From positions 1-64,000 of the forward strand of contig JAOACE010000008.1 of NCBI GenBank assembly GCA_026418015.1: a stretch of 64,000 nt of DNA, given 5' to 3'. Below are positions 8,572 to 16,570 of this stretch, one piece after another. The notes below the pieces were generated by a model, which saw only the letters and a program-made list of their open reading frames with translations, ran no database searches and was not told the origin of the DNA. The translations under genes were made by a program, and so were the position numbers. Numbering within the stretch: the first letter of the stretch is position 1; every line of letters begins with the position of its first letter. Origin of the DNA: Leptospiraceae bacterium. GTDB lineage: Bacteria > Spirochaetota > Leptospiria > Leptospirales > Leptonemataceae.

Positions 8572-9486
8572 ATGATGAAGTTCAATATGGTAATTTTTAG
8601 CGTTTTTTTTTCGATTAGTTTAATTGCAAAAGAATTCAGTTGGCCAATCGATATCTACAAAGAAAATCATCTTATAACTTCTACTTTTGGGGAATCTCGA
8701 AACGATCATTTCCATGCAGGGATTGATATTAGCGGAGAAGATTTACCCATATTTCCTATACAAGATAGCAAAATACTCTATTTAGATTTTCATACCATGT
8801 TTTCGTCTGTAAATCGATTACCTAACGGTTCTGGAAATCAACTATGGTTGGATCATGGCAATGGTTATTGGAGTGGATATTATCATTTAAAAAAATTTTA
8901 TATACCTGATAATAAATTCACTATCTCTTTAAACGAAAGTTTTGCATTAACTGGTAATACAGGTAGATCTATGGGAGCACACCTACATTTTTTTATGTTA
9001 CAAGATTACGGAAAAAAAATCATCAATCCTTTTATGGTTTTATCGAAAGAAATCGATGATATACCACCTGTAATCGAGTCTTTAAATATCATTATTTTAG
9101 ACAAAGAAAAAGAAAGCATAACTACGATAATTCCCGATAAAGAAAACCATATTCGCTTAACACAACAAAGACCTCTATATGTCAAAGTATATGATCCTGG
9201 AAGAATTAAAAATACCCGAAGAATGCCTTATAAAATCGAATATCACTTTCAGAATAACAAAACCATCGATAAAGGAACTATTACTTTTGATTACATAGAA
9301 AATACCAATGTTGGTTTAAAATTAAATGGAATCTATAAATTTAATCATATTTATCATAAAAATTTCTTAAAATTAAAAGCTTTCGATTACGAAGAAGGAA
9401 TCAATACAATAACCATTACAGCTTATGATAACAATAATAATCAAACAACTCAAAATTTTATTCTTAATATAAAAAAAGAATACTAA
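8572..9486 (+). CDS. Exported M23 (LytM-type) metallopeptidase-like protein
   Basis: The 304-residue protein has a short signal peptide (cut near residue 19, SLIAKEF) and an M23 zinc-peptidase domain at about residues 25-150. The zinc ligands are visible as HAGID and HLHF, so the H-x3-D and H-x-H motifs are intact. Members cut peptidoglycan cross-links or activate amidases. The C-terminal half, about 150 residues, looks like beta-sandwich modules (DDIPPVIESLNII ... LNIKKEY) and may position the enzyme. It is divergent from htrA and its last 4 nt overlap the convergent DCC gene. Confidence 0.87.
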   Translation: MMKFNMVIFSVFFSISLIAKEFSWPIDIYKENHLITSTFGESRNDHFHAGIDISGEDLPIFPIQDSKILYLDFHTMFSSVNRLPNGSGNQLWLDHGNGYWSGYYHLKKFYIPDNKFTISLNESFALTGNTGRSMGAHLHFFMLQDYGKKIINPFMVLSKEIDDIPPVIESLNIIILDKEKESITTIIPDKENHIRLTQQRPLYVKVYDPGRIKNTRRMPYKIEYHFQNNKTIDKGTITFDYIENTNVGLKLNGIYKFNHIYHKNFLKLKAFDYEEGINTITITAYDNNNNQTTQNFILNIKKEY

Positions 9487-9881
9487 TATAAAAAACGATT
9501 TTCGTAAATACTTCCTTGTACCAACATACATTTGGGTTTAAATATTTTTTTTCGGTATTTTGCAATGATTCGATAAAAAAAGTTCCCAATTAGAATTAAT
9601 GGAGAAATTTTTAAAATTTTCTTTAATCTATTTAACCAAGGATACATCAAAGATAATATTTCCAAAACTGCTTCGTATTCAAAATAAATTTTATCTTCTT
9701 TATAAAAAACGATGGAATCCGGAACCAAGTGTTTATCAATCCTAGAAAAAATAAAATCTTTTGCGAAATTGCTATTCAAAGAAGAAAAGAAAAAAAGTTT
9801 TTTTTTATCGTTTTTTAAAATCCATTGAACGATATTATTACATAATCCACAATCACCATCGAAAAATATTATAAATTGCAT
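9483..9881 (-). CDS. DCC-family (DUF393) thiol-disulfide oxidoreductase-like protein
   Basis: This 132-residue protein begins with the family signature FFDGDCGLCNN at residues 5-15, a thioredoxin-like CxxC variant (C11, C14) preceded by the Asp of the DxDC motif. The C-terminal part has basic patches typical of the family. The biological role of DUF393 proteins is largely unknown. It is the last gene of the pheA-to-hisG operon, 8 nt after hisG, and meets the M23 gene tail to tail with a 4-nt overlap. Confidence 0.85.
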   Translation of the reverse strand: MQFIIFFDGDCGLCNNIVQWILKNDKKKLFFFSSLNSNFAKDFIFSRIDKHLVPDSIVFYKEDKIYFEYEAVLEILSLMYPWLNRLKKILKISPLILIGNFFYRIIAKYRKKIFKPKCMLVQGSIYENRFLY

Positions 9882-9889
9882 TTATAAAA

Positions 9890-10534
9890 TCAATTTATAT
9901 TTTTTTGTATGATTTTAATCAACTCTTGGATTCTTTGATGAAAAATATAATAAGAAGCTCTGTTGATAATTAGAGTAGCAGAAGACTCCAAAAGAACTTC
10001 GATTTCTTTTAAGTTGTTTTCTTTTAGCGTTCTTCCAGTGCTTACTAAATCCACAATACAATCCGCGATACCTAATATTGGTCCAAGTTCGATTGAACCA
10101 TGTAATTTAACAATTTCTGCGTTTATCCCTTTTTCAAAAAAATATTTTTTTGTCAAGTTCGGATATTTAGTTACGACTCTTATATGAGATTTAGAAAAAA
10201 ATTGATTTGTATCCATTTTTTCTGATATTGCAAGCGATAACCGACAAAAACCAAATGGTAAAGAAATGGGAAACGTTAAATCATAGCTATTTTCGTATAA
10301 AATATCTCTACCACAAATACCTACGTTAGCACCACCATGCAATACAACTAATGGTATATCTTGATTTCTGACTAATAAAAAACGAACATTGCTTTTTTCT
10401 TCGTAAAAGGTTAATTCTCTTGTATTAGGCAATTGGACGTTTAGATATTTAGTACGATTCAGAAATTCGATGGCTTCTTCGGACATTCTACCAGCTGGTA
10501 GAGCAATTGTTAATGTATCGTTATTATTTGACAT
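9890..10534 (-). CDS. hisG: ATP phosphoribosyltransferase catalytic subunit, short form
   Basis: HisG couples ATP and PRPP in the first step of histidine synthesis. The 214-residue length and the motifs TIALPAGR, GGANVGICGRDIL and ADCIVDLVSTGRTLKENNL identify the short form (HisGS), which lacks the C-terminal regulatory domain. Short HisG works as a complex with HisZ, a HisRS-like regulatory subunit, so a hisZ gene is expected elsewhere; none is in this window. The start overlaps the preceding TPR gene by 11 nt. Confidence 0.94.
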   Translation of the reverse strand: MSNNNDTLTIALPAGRMSEEAIEFLNRTKYLNVQLPNTRELTFYEEKSNVRFLLVRNQDIPLVVLHGGANVGICGRDILYENSYDLTFPISLPFGFCRLSLAISEKMDTNQFFSKSHIRVVTKYPNLTKKYFFEKGINAEIVKLHGSIELGPILGIADCIVDLVSTGRTLKENNLKEIEVLLESSATLIINRASYYIFHQRIQELIKIIQKNIN

Positions 10535-11276
10535 TATTTACTAAAAGAAATGCTAATATTCTTAATTGTATATTTTTTATCTCTGGATTATTATTACTAT
10601 CAATTTCTAAGGATTTTTCTGCTAATCGTTTTGCATCTTCTTTTTTTCCAAGAGAATATAAATTTCGAACTTGTGCATATAATATATTCGATAAAATCAA
10701 TGAATCTGATGTGTTATATTTCGAAATCTCTTCTAAGTTAGATAATGCTCTACTGTATTTTTTTGCATTTTCGAAATAGATAGCTGATCTATAAAGAAAT
10801 GCTATTTTTAATTCTGGATATTTTACTAGTTTTGCCAGCTCTTCGTACTGAATTGCTACATTTTCGTAATCTTTGTTGAATTCATACAATTCAATTTTTT
10901 TTATGATAGCTCTTTTTTTCGCAGAACTCAAATTATATTCTTTTGCATATTCATCTAATTTCGCGATTGCAGCATTTAAATCTGCGTTGCCTGGTTTTAA
11001 GATAGGATTTTTTTCTAATTCTTCGAATTTTAATAATGCTTTTTTTTCTAAGTTTTCTGTATAGATATGATAAAATAATAAAGATATAATCACTAAAACG
11101 ATAATTGAAAATATCGTTAAAAAAGTTTTTAAATTGCTTCTGATATAATAAAATGTTTTTGCAACAAAGAGTTCGTATTTATTGCCTTCGAAATTTGCAA
11201 ATGGATCGTAAATTTCTTCGGAGATCTTTTTCGACTTTTCTACAGTTTTCTTTCGTAGAATCCTTCTCTGAGACAT
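10524..11276 (-). CDS. Membrane-anchored TPR protein of YfgM-like architecture
   Basis: The 250-residue protein has a basic, cytoplasmic N-terminus of about 50 residues, one transmembrane helix (roughly residues 52-74, TFLTIFSIIVLVIISLLFYH), then helical TPR-like repeats with paired helices (YENVAIQYEELAKL, ALSNLEEISKY, KKEDAKRLAEKSLEI). This resembles YfgM and related ancillary proteins of the periplasm. Its ATG shares its A with the rpsA stop (TAATG) and its own stop overlaps hisG, so it is translationally coupled on both sides. The job in a ribosomal/biosynthetic operon is not apparent. Confidence 0.75.
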   Translation of the reverse strand: MSQRRILRKKTVEKSKKISEEIYDPFANFEGNKYELFVAKTFYYIRSNLKTFLTIFSIIVLVIISLLFYHIYTENLEKKALLKFEELEKNPILKPGNADLNAAIAKLDEYAKEYNLSSAKKRAIIKKIELYEFNKDYENVAIQYEELAKLVKYPELKIAFLYRSAIYFENAKKYSRALSNLEEISKYNTSDSLILSNILYAQVRNLYSLGKKEDAKRLAEKSLEIDSNNNPEIKNIQLRILAFLLVNNVK

Positions 11277-12997
11277 TATTCATCCTCTAAATTTTCTTTT
11301 AAAATAGAACCCAATGTATAGGATCCTACATCTTCCTTTAGATATTGTTTTACGATTTCTTTTTCTTTTCTTTTTTCGTAATCCTTGATGGATAAAGATA
11401 TTTTTTCTTTTTCGGGATCTATTTTTAGTAGAACTGTTTTTACTTCGTCGCCAACCTTATATTTATCTTCTAACTTTTCATCTTTCTTTAAAGGTATCTT
11501 AGATTTATGAACTAAACCTTCGAATCCATCACCAATATCTACAAAAATTCCAAAATCCGATATGCCTGTTATTTTACCAGTTAGAATTTCACCCTTTTTG
11601 TATTTTTGTGCTAATTTTTCGTAAGGACTTAACTCTAATTGTTTTATACCACAAGATATTTTTCTATTGTCTACATCAATAGCTAAGATTTTAAACTTAA
11701 CGACATCACCTTTTTTTAACATGTCTTTATTAGGCTTTTCGTCCCAACTATAATCTTTTACATGAATTAATCCTTCTACTTCATCAAAAATCTCTACAAA
11801 TGCACCATATTGAACAACGCCTGTAATTCTACCTTCGCGCACTTCTCCTACTTTAAGAATTTCTTTCGCTTTTTGCCATGGATTTTCTCTTGCTTGTTTG
11901 TAGCTTAAAGAAATTCTTTTCTTTTCGGGATCAATACTTAATATTTTTACATCTATTTCTTGACCTTTCTTTAATACACTTTTGGGATGAACTTGTTTAT
12001 TAGACCAACTGATTTCTGAATTATGGATCAACCCTTCTAATCCTTCGCGTATTTCTAAGAAAGCTCCATAATCTTTAATATCTGTCACAGTTCCTGTAAT
12101 GATATCCCCTGCATGTAGCTCTCGCTTAGCCCATTCCCAGGGATCTTCTGTAAGTTGCTTAATACCTAAGGAAATGCGATTTTCTTCTGGGTTTATGGAT
12201 AATATTTTTACACTTACTTTATCCCCTTTGTTATAATATTTTTTAAAAGGGAAATTATTTTTCCAACTTATATCGTTTTGGTGAACAAGACCATCTAAGT
12301 CATCGACTCGAACAAAAATTCCATAAGAAACAATTTTTGTTATTACACCATCAACCACATCACCTTCTTTGTATTTGGAAAGGAATTTGTCCCATTTTTC
12401 TTGGTTGATATCTTCCTGTATTTTCTTTCTGGAAATAATCGCGGATTTTCTTTTCTCGTCAATACTCAATACTTTAAAATCGATTACATCTCCAACTTTT
12501 AAGTTTGGTAAGCGATTTCTTATTTTAACACCTACTTGGGATTTTGGCAAAAACAATTGTAAGCCATAAAAATCAACTAAATATCCTTTGTTATTATCTA
12601 TAATAATACTTACTTTTCCACTTAATGGTAGCTGATTGTTATATGCTTCTTGAATTTTTTCCCACCCTTCTCTTCTAGAAGCTTCTTTTCTAGATACAAG
12701 AGAATTCCCTTCGATTCCACCACCTCTAATAACCACTACTTTTACCACATTCCCTATTACTGGTCTTTCGTCGAATTCACTTAGTTGACAAATTCCTTCT
12801 TGTTTTTGACCTAAATCTAAATAGACTTCGTTATCTGTTACATCCAAAACCGTTGCTTCTACTATATCGCCTTTGCTAAATTTGTTTAGTTCAAATTGTT
12901 CAGTAATGGATTCTTGTAAGATCTTTTCGAAGTCTTCTTGTTCTTGTTGAATTTCATCGAAAGGTGTGGGTGTCGTCATACTTATTCCTTGAACCAT
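11276..12997 (-). CDS. rpsA: Small-subunit ribosomal protein S1
   Basis: S1 binds mRNA leaders and helps the 30S subunit start translation. Six S1 RNA-binding repeats can be followed through the 573 residues (for example KFSKGDIVEATVLDV, YKEGDVVDGVITKI, LHAGDIITGTVTDI, LKVGEVREGRITGV, YKKGEILTGKITGI), the usual full-length proteobacterial/spirochaetal arrangement. A ribosome-binding site (AGGA) lies about 7 nt before the ATG at 12997; a second ATG lies seven codons in. It is 43 nt downstream of cmk, the common cmk-rpsA pairing. Confidence 0.96.
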   Translation of the reverse strand: MVQGISMTTPTPFDEIQQEQEDFEKILQESITEQFELNKFSKGDIVEATVLDVTDNEVYLDLGQKQEGICQLSEFDERPVIGNVVKVVVIRGGGIEGNSLVSRKEASRREGWEKIQEAYNNQLPLSGKVSIIIDNNKGYLVDFYGLQLFLPKSQVGVKIRNRLPNLKVGDVIDFKVLSIDEKRKSAIISRKKIQEDINQEKWDKFLSKYKEGDVVDGVITKIVSYGIFVRVDDLDGLVHQNDISWKNNFPFKKYYNKGDKVSVKILSINPEENRISLGIKQLTEDPWEWAKRELHAGDIITGTVTDIKDYGAFLEIREGLEGLIHNSEISWSNKQVHPKSVLKKGQEIDVKILSIDPEKKRISLSYKQARENPWQKAKEILKVGEVREGRITGVVQYGAFVEIFDEVEGLIHVKDYSWDEKPNKDMLKKGDVVKFKILAIDVDNRKISCGIKQLELSPYEKLAQKYKKGEILTGKITGISDFGIFVDIGDGFEGLVHKSKIPLKKDEKLEDKYKVGDEVKTVLLKIDPEKEKISLSIKDYEKRKEKEIVKQYLKEDVGSYTLGSILKENLEDE

Positions 12998-13040
12998 ATT
13001 TTATCCTAATACTTTTAAATTTTAAGATTATAAAATAATC

Positions 13041-13757
13041 CTAAAATTTCTTTTGCAAATATGCTAATATTAAATTTAATACCATATTTCTTGTCAAGTT
13101 AGAAGTGTCAATAATTATTGCATCACTTGGAATTTTTAAAGCACCAATTTTTCTGTTTTTATCGTATTCATCTCTTTGTTGTATTTCTTTTTTAATCTCT
13201 TCTAAAAGAATTCCATGACTGTTTTTACTTTGTAGATATTCTTCTAACCTGCGTTGAGCACGCACTTCTATACTTGCATCAAGATAGAATTTATAGGATG
13301 ATTCTGGAAATACTTCGGTTCCCATATCTCTTCCATCAACAACTAAGGGGTATTGATTTGCTAAATTCCTTAAAATATGATTTACTTTTTTTCTCACGTT
13401 TATGTTATCTGCAATGTATTTGATTCGCTCTGTTAATTCTCTGGTTCTTAAATAATCGTTAATGACTTGTTTATTATATTCGATTATTTGGGTTTTATCT
13501 TTAAAGTATACACCAATAGGATATTTTTCTATATCTATATTACTTTTTAAAAATACATCTCCAAAAATTTCTGGACTTTCTAATAGTCCTATTTCCTGAA
13601 TTACAGCAAAAGTATAGGCACGATAGATTGCACCAGAATCTGCATGGTAATATCCCATTTCTTCTGCTAACATCTTTGCAATAGTACTTTTACCAGAACC
13701 TGCTGGTCCATCTAAGGTAATTACTTTTTGTAAATGATTACTCTTTTGGATTTCCAT
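13041..13757 (-). CDS. cmk: Cytidylate kinase
   Basis: Cmk phosphorylates CMP and dCMP. The 238-residue protein has the P-loop GPAGSGKS at residues 17-24, the CMP-contacting DGRDMGTEVFP and the lid-region DASIEVRAQRRLEE. The ATG at 13757 gives the usual short leader before the P-loop; a further upstream in-frame start at 13799 would add 14 residues. It overlaps the end of tyrA by 20 nt. In many bacteria aroA lies between tyrA and cmk; it is missing here. Confidence 0.95.
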   Translation of the reverse strand: MEIQKSNHLQKVITLDGPAGSGKSTIAKMLAEEMGYYHADSGAIYRAYTFAVIQEIGLLESPEIFGDVFLKSNIDIEKYPIGVYFKDKTQIIEYNKQVINDYLRTRELTERIKYIADNINVRKKVNHILRNLANQYPLVVDGRDMGTEVFPESSYKFYLDASIEVRAQRRLEEYLQSKNSHGILLEEIKKEIQQRDEYDKNRKIGALKIPSDAIIIDTSNLTRNMVLNLILAYLQKKF

Positions 13758-14667
13758 AAATACTATCTCTGTATTTTTTAGATTGATTTTGCCAATCAAA
13801 CCAAAATGCTTTTATATCATTGTTGTTGCTTAATACATCGATGATATGATTGAGTTCTTCTTGATAATCTTTTAACGCAGAAAGGATATTTTTTTTGTTC
13901 GTTTCGATGATATCGTACCACATTTTTGGGTTAGAACCTGCTATTCTTATCATATCTTTTAAACCACCACCTAAAATTGGAACTGTTGACTCTAAATTTT
14001 TTTTAATAATAACATCTTTTCTTCCAATGATTGTAGCTAATATACTCGATAATATATGTGGTGCATGACTTAAATAAGATACAATGTAATCATGCATTTG
14101 AGCATCTAACAGAAAAATATGCATTCCAATTTCTTTCCAAAATGCAATCACTTTTTCTAAATCGTTCTTGTTTCTATCTTGCAAATCTTCTTCTTTTAAA
14201 CGATCGATGATAATACAGAGTTTATTCTCATATAAGTCTTTTACAAAACCTTCAGGACCAGAGACCTCTGAACCACACATGGGATGTGCACCAATAAACC
14301 TTAAAGGATAAATTTTTTCAAGACTTCTAATTTGCTCTTCTAAAACATAACGCGTAGAACACATATCTGTAACTAAGCCATCATACTTCCAATCTACTAG
14401 TTGGTGGATTAAATCAATCGTGTCTAAAACAGGTAAACCAATAATCAATAAATCAGAATCCATTACGTTAGGTTTTACTAAACTATCTGTCGATAAATAT
14501 ACTTCATCTGCTAAATGGTAATCTTTGATCCATTTTTGGCTTTTTTCTGATCGTACAATTCCAGAAATTTTTCCTTTAAACTTTGCATGATTTTTTAGAC
14601 TATATGCCAATGAAGTTCCCATCAATCCCATGCCATAAATACAAACATGTTTAAGGTTTTCTATCAT
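13738..14667 (-). CDS. tyrA: Prephenate dehydrogenase
   Basis: TyrA oxidises and decarboxylates prephenate to 4-hydroxyphenylpyruvate for tyrosine. The NAD-binding Rossmann motif YGMGLMGTSLAYSL is at residues 11-24 and the substrate-binding HPMCGSEVSGPEG lies near residue 132. The 309 residues have no C-terminal ACT domain. Its start overlaps the pheA stop by 4 nt (ATGA), so tyrosine and phenylalanine branches are co-translated from one mRNA. Confidence 0.94.
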   Translation of the reverse strand: MIENLKHVCIYGMGLMGTSLAYSLKNHAKFKGKISGIVRSEKSQKWIKDYHLADEVYLSTDSLVKPNVMDSDLLIIGLPVLDTIDLIHQLVDWKYDGLVTDMCSTRYVLEEQIRSLEKIYPLRFIGAHPMCGSEVSGPEGFVKDLYENKLCIIIDRLKEEDLQDRNKNDLEKVIAFWKEIGMHIFLLDAQMHDYIVSYLSHAPHILSSILATIIGRKDVIIKKNLESTVPILGGGLKDMIRIAGSNPKMWYDIIETNKKNILSALKDYQEELNHIIDVLSNNNDIKAFWFDWQNQSKKYRDSIYGNPKE

Positions 14668-15782
14668 AGATCTTTGATTCCTTTGGGATATGAACCTAAT
14701 ACTCTTAAAAATGAGGACCTTTTTTCGATGGTTTTTAGGATCTTTTCGATTTTAGAATCTTTTTGGTGTCCTTCAAAATCAATAAAAAAATTGTATTCTC
14801 CATAAATTCTTTTTGTTCTTCGCGATTCTATCTTGGTTAAATTGATTTTCGCCTTGTAGAATGGTTCAAGGATTGAATATAAACTACCTGGTTTATCATG
14901 CACACCTACTACAATAGATGTTTTATCGTTTCCTGTTATCTCTGTTGTCGCTTGATTCGATAATACCCAAAATCGCGTTATGTTATTCGATGTATCTTGA
15001 ATATTTCTATAGAGAATTTTTAAGTTATAGAGTTCTGCTGAAAGCTCACTTCCGATTGCAACGCCATCTCCTTTTTCTGCTACTAATTTTGCAGCTGCTG
15101 CTGTGCTTGTGGTTTCAATAAATTCAATCTTTTTTATATCTAAATTGGAAGAAAGCCAATTCATGCATTGTTCTTTTGCAATATTGATTGTATAAATACG
15201 CTTGATTTTCTCTAAAGGAATTTCTTTTTTCGCAAGTAAATTCTGAGAAACCTTTACATAAATCTCTGCATATATAGATAAGGTAGAAGTAATAATTTCG
15301 TCTAAGGTATTACCTACTGTACCACCAATTGTATTTTCTACTGGAACAACTCCATAGCGAATCTTTTCGCCTAATTCAACTTCTCTAAAAATATCTCTGA
15401 TGCTATTATAGGGAATTGCTTCGATGGTTTTACCAAATCGCTGTTGAACCGCAGAGTGAGAAAAAGAACCGGGAGGTCCTAAATATCCTACTTTTATCCC
15501 TCCTTCCATCTGAATTGTACCAGACATCAATTCCCTGTAAATATAAATCAAAGACTTTAAGGGGAATTTATTTTCTATTTTTTTATCCTTGTAAAATTCT
15601 TGATACAATTTTTTTATGTTTTCGTATATTTTTACTTCTCTTTCTGGCTTATAAATAGGCAAATTATTTTGTTTTTTGATTTTACCAATTTCGGAGGCTA
15701 ATTCCGAACGTTTTAAGATTAGTTCAACAATTTGTTGATCGATATGATCAATTTCTTCTCTATATTTTGATAATGAATTCAT
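14664..15782 (-). CDS. pheA: Bifunctional chorismate mutase / prephenate dehydratase (P-protein)
   Basis: Three domains in order: AroQ chorismate mutase (residues ~1-90, REEIDHIDQQIVELILKRSELA), prephenate dehydratase (~95-275, VGYLGPPGSFSHSA, VPVENTIGGTVG and the catalytic TTST), and a C-terminal ACT domain (~285-365) with GSLYSIL and ESRR in place of the usual ESRP, the site of phenylalanine feedback. It makes phenylpyruvate from chorismate. In-frame ATGs at 15821 and 15809 would add a hydrophobic leader; the start at 15782 matches the family better but no clear ribosome-binding site distinguishes them. First gene of the seven-gene operon. Confidence 0.93.
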   Translation of the reverse strand: MNSLSKYREEIDHIDQQIVELILKRSELASEIGKIKKQNNLPIYKPEREVKIYENIKKLYQEFYKDKKIENKFPLKSLIYIYRELMSGTIQMEGGIKVGYLGPPGSFSHSAVQQRFGKTIEAIPYNSIRDIFREVELGEKIRYGVVPVENTIGGTVGNTLDEIITSTLSIYAEIYVKVSQNLLAKKEIPLEKIKRIYTINIAKEQCMNWLSSNLDIKKIEFIETTSTAAAAKLVAEKGDGVAIGSELSAELYNLKILYRNIQDTSNNITRFWVLSNQATTEITGNDKTSIVVGVHDKPGSLYSILEPFYKAKINLTKIESRRTKRIYGEYNFFIDFEGHQKDSKIEKILKTIEKRSSFLRVLGSYPKGIKDL

Positions 15783-15849
15783 TAATAAAAGCAACAAATC
15801 TATATGCATTTTATCATTCAATAATTTTTTGAATTTTTAATTTACTATA

Positions 15850-16551
15850 ATGTTGGTAAGATACTTTTTTGACATGCTTTTTAGAATATTAATTTTTTAT
15901 TTTATTTTAATCAGCTCAATTTATAGCGAATGTATTCTATCTTCTTTTTATGATTTTAACACAAAACAATGGTTAGATAATTTTTCTTGTCCCGAAGAAG
16001 TACTAAAAACAAAACAATCATCTGGTTCTCACTTTAAAATCTTTCTTGTAATGAGCGGTTATCATTATAAGATTCTCGATAAAAAAGATATTCATACTAT
16101 TCAAGAGAAAATGCTCGTTTCCGATAATGAATATTTTGTCGATTTAATAAAAAAAATAAATAAAAATAGATTTATTTTATTTAGCAATCAATACCTTAAA
16201 AACTATTTGTATCCAATTAGCGAAAACAATTTTCCAAACGATTTTAGTTATCTTTATGGAGGAAATTTAAAATTTTTTCCCAAAGAAATTCTTGATTGGT
16301 TTAAAAAACTATCATTAGATGAACGCGAATTTTCTAGGTTTGCATTAGAAACAATCAAAAGAAATGAATTAAAAATAACATATTATGGTAAAAGTGGAAC
16401 ATGGGGGGGCTCTGCTTGGTTTTGTGGTATTATAAAAACAAATTCGATAAATGTCTTATGTGTTTTGAATCGTTATATAATCCCAAATTGGAAAGATGCA
16501 AAAAACAAATCTTACGAAACTTTTAAAAAAATAACGATGGCAGGTAATTAA
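15850..16551 (+). CDS. Secreted protein of unknown function
   Basis: A 233-residue protein with an N-terminal signal (hydrophobic to about residue 25, ending SSIYSEC). If translation begins at the internal ATG nine codons in, the signal is more typical, and the SEC could also act as a weak lipobox. The mature part has three cysteines and a Gly-rich stretch near residue 182 (YGKSGTWGGSAWFCGI). I do not recognise the family. It is divergent from pheA and followed at once by a terminator whose stem begins inside its last codons. Confidence 0.6.
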   Translation: MLVRYFFDMLFRILIFYFILISSIYSECILSSFYDFNTKQWLDNFSCPEEVLKTKQSSGSHFKIFLVMSGYHYKILDKKDIHTIQEKMLVSDNEYFVDLIKKINKNRFILFSNQYLKNYLYPISENNFPNDFSYLYGGNLKFFPKEILDWFKKLSLDEREFSRFALETIKRNELKITYYGKSGTWGGSAWFCGIIKTNSINVLCVLNRYIIPNWKDAKNKSYETFKKITMAGN

Positions 16552-16570
16552 ACCTGCCTAAAGCTTTTTT
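16539..16570 (+). terminator. Rho-independent terminator
   Basis: A perfect 7-bp stem GGCAGGT / ACCTGCC (16539-16545 with 16552-16558, 6-nt loop) is followed by a T-run at 16565-16570. The 5' arm overlaps the last codons and the loop contains the stop of the secreted-protein gene. It ends where the convergent TPR-OB gene ends; no T-run serves the minus strand. Confidence 0.85.
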
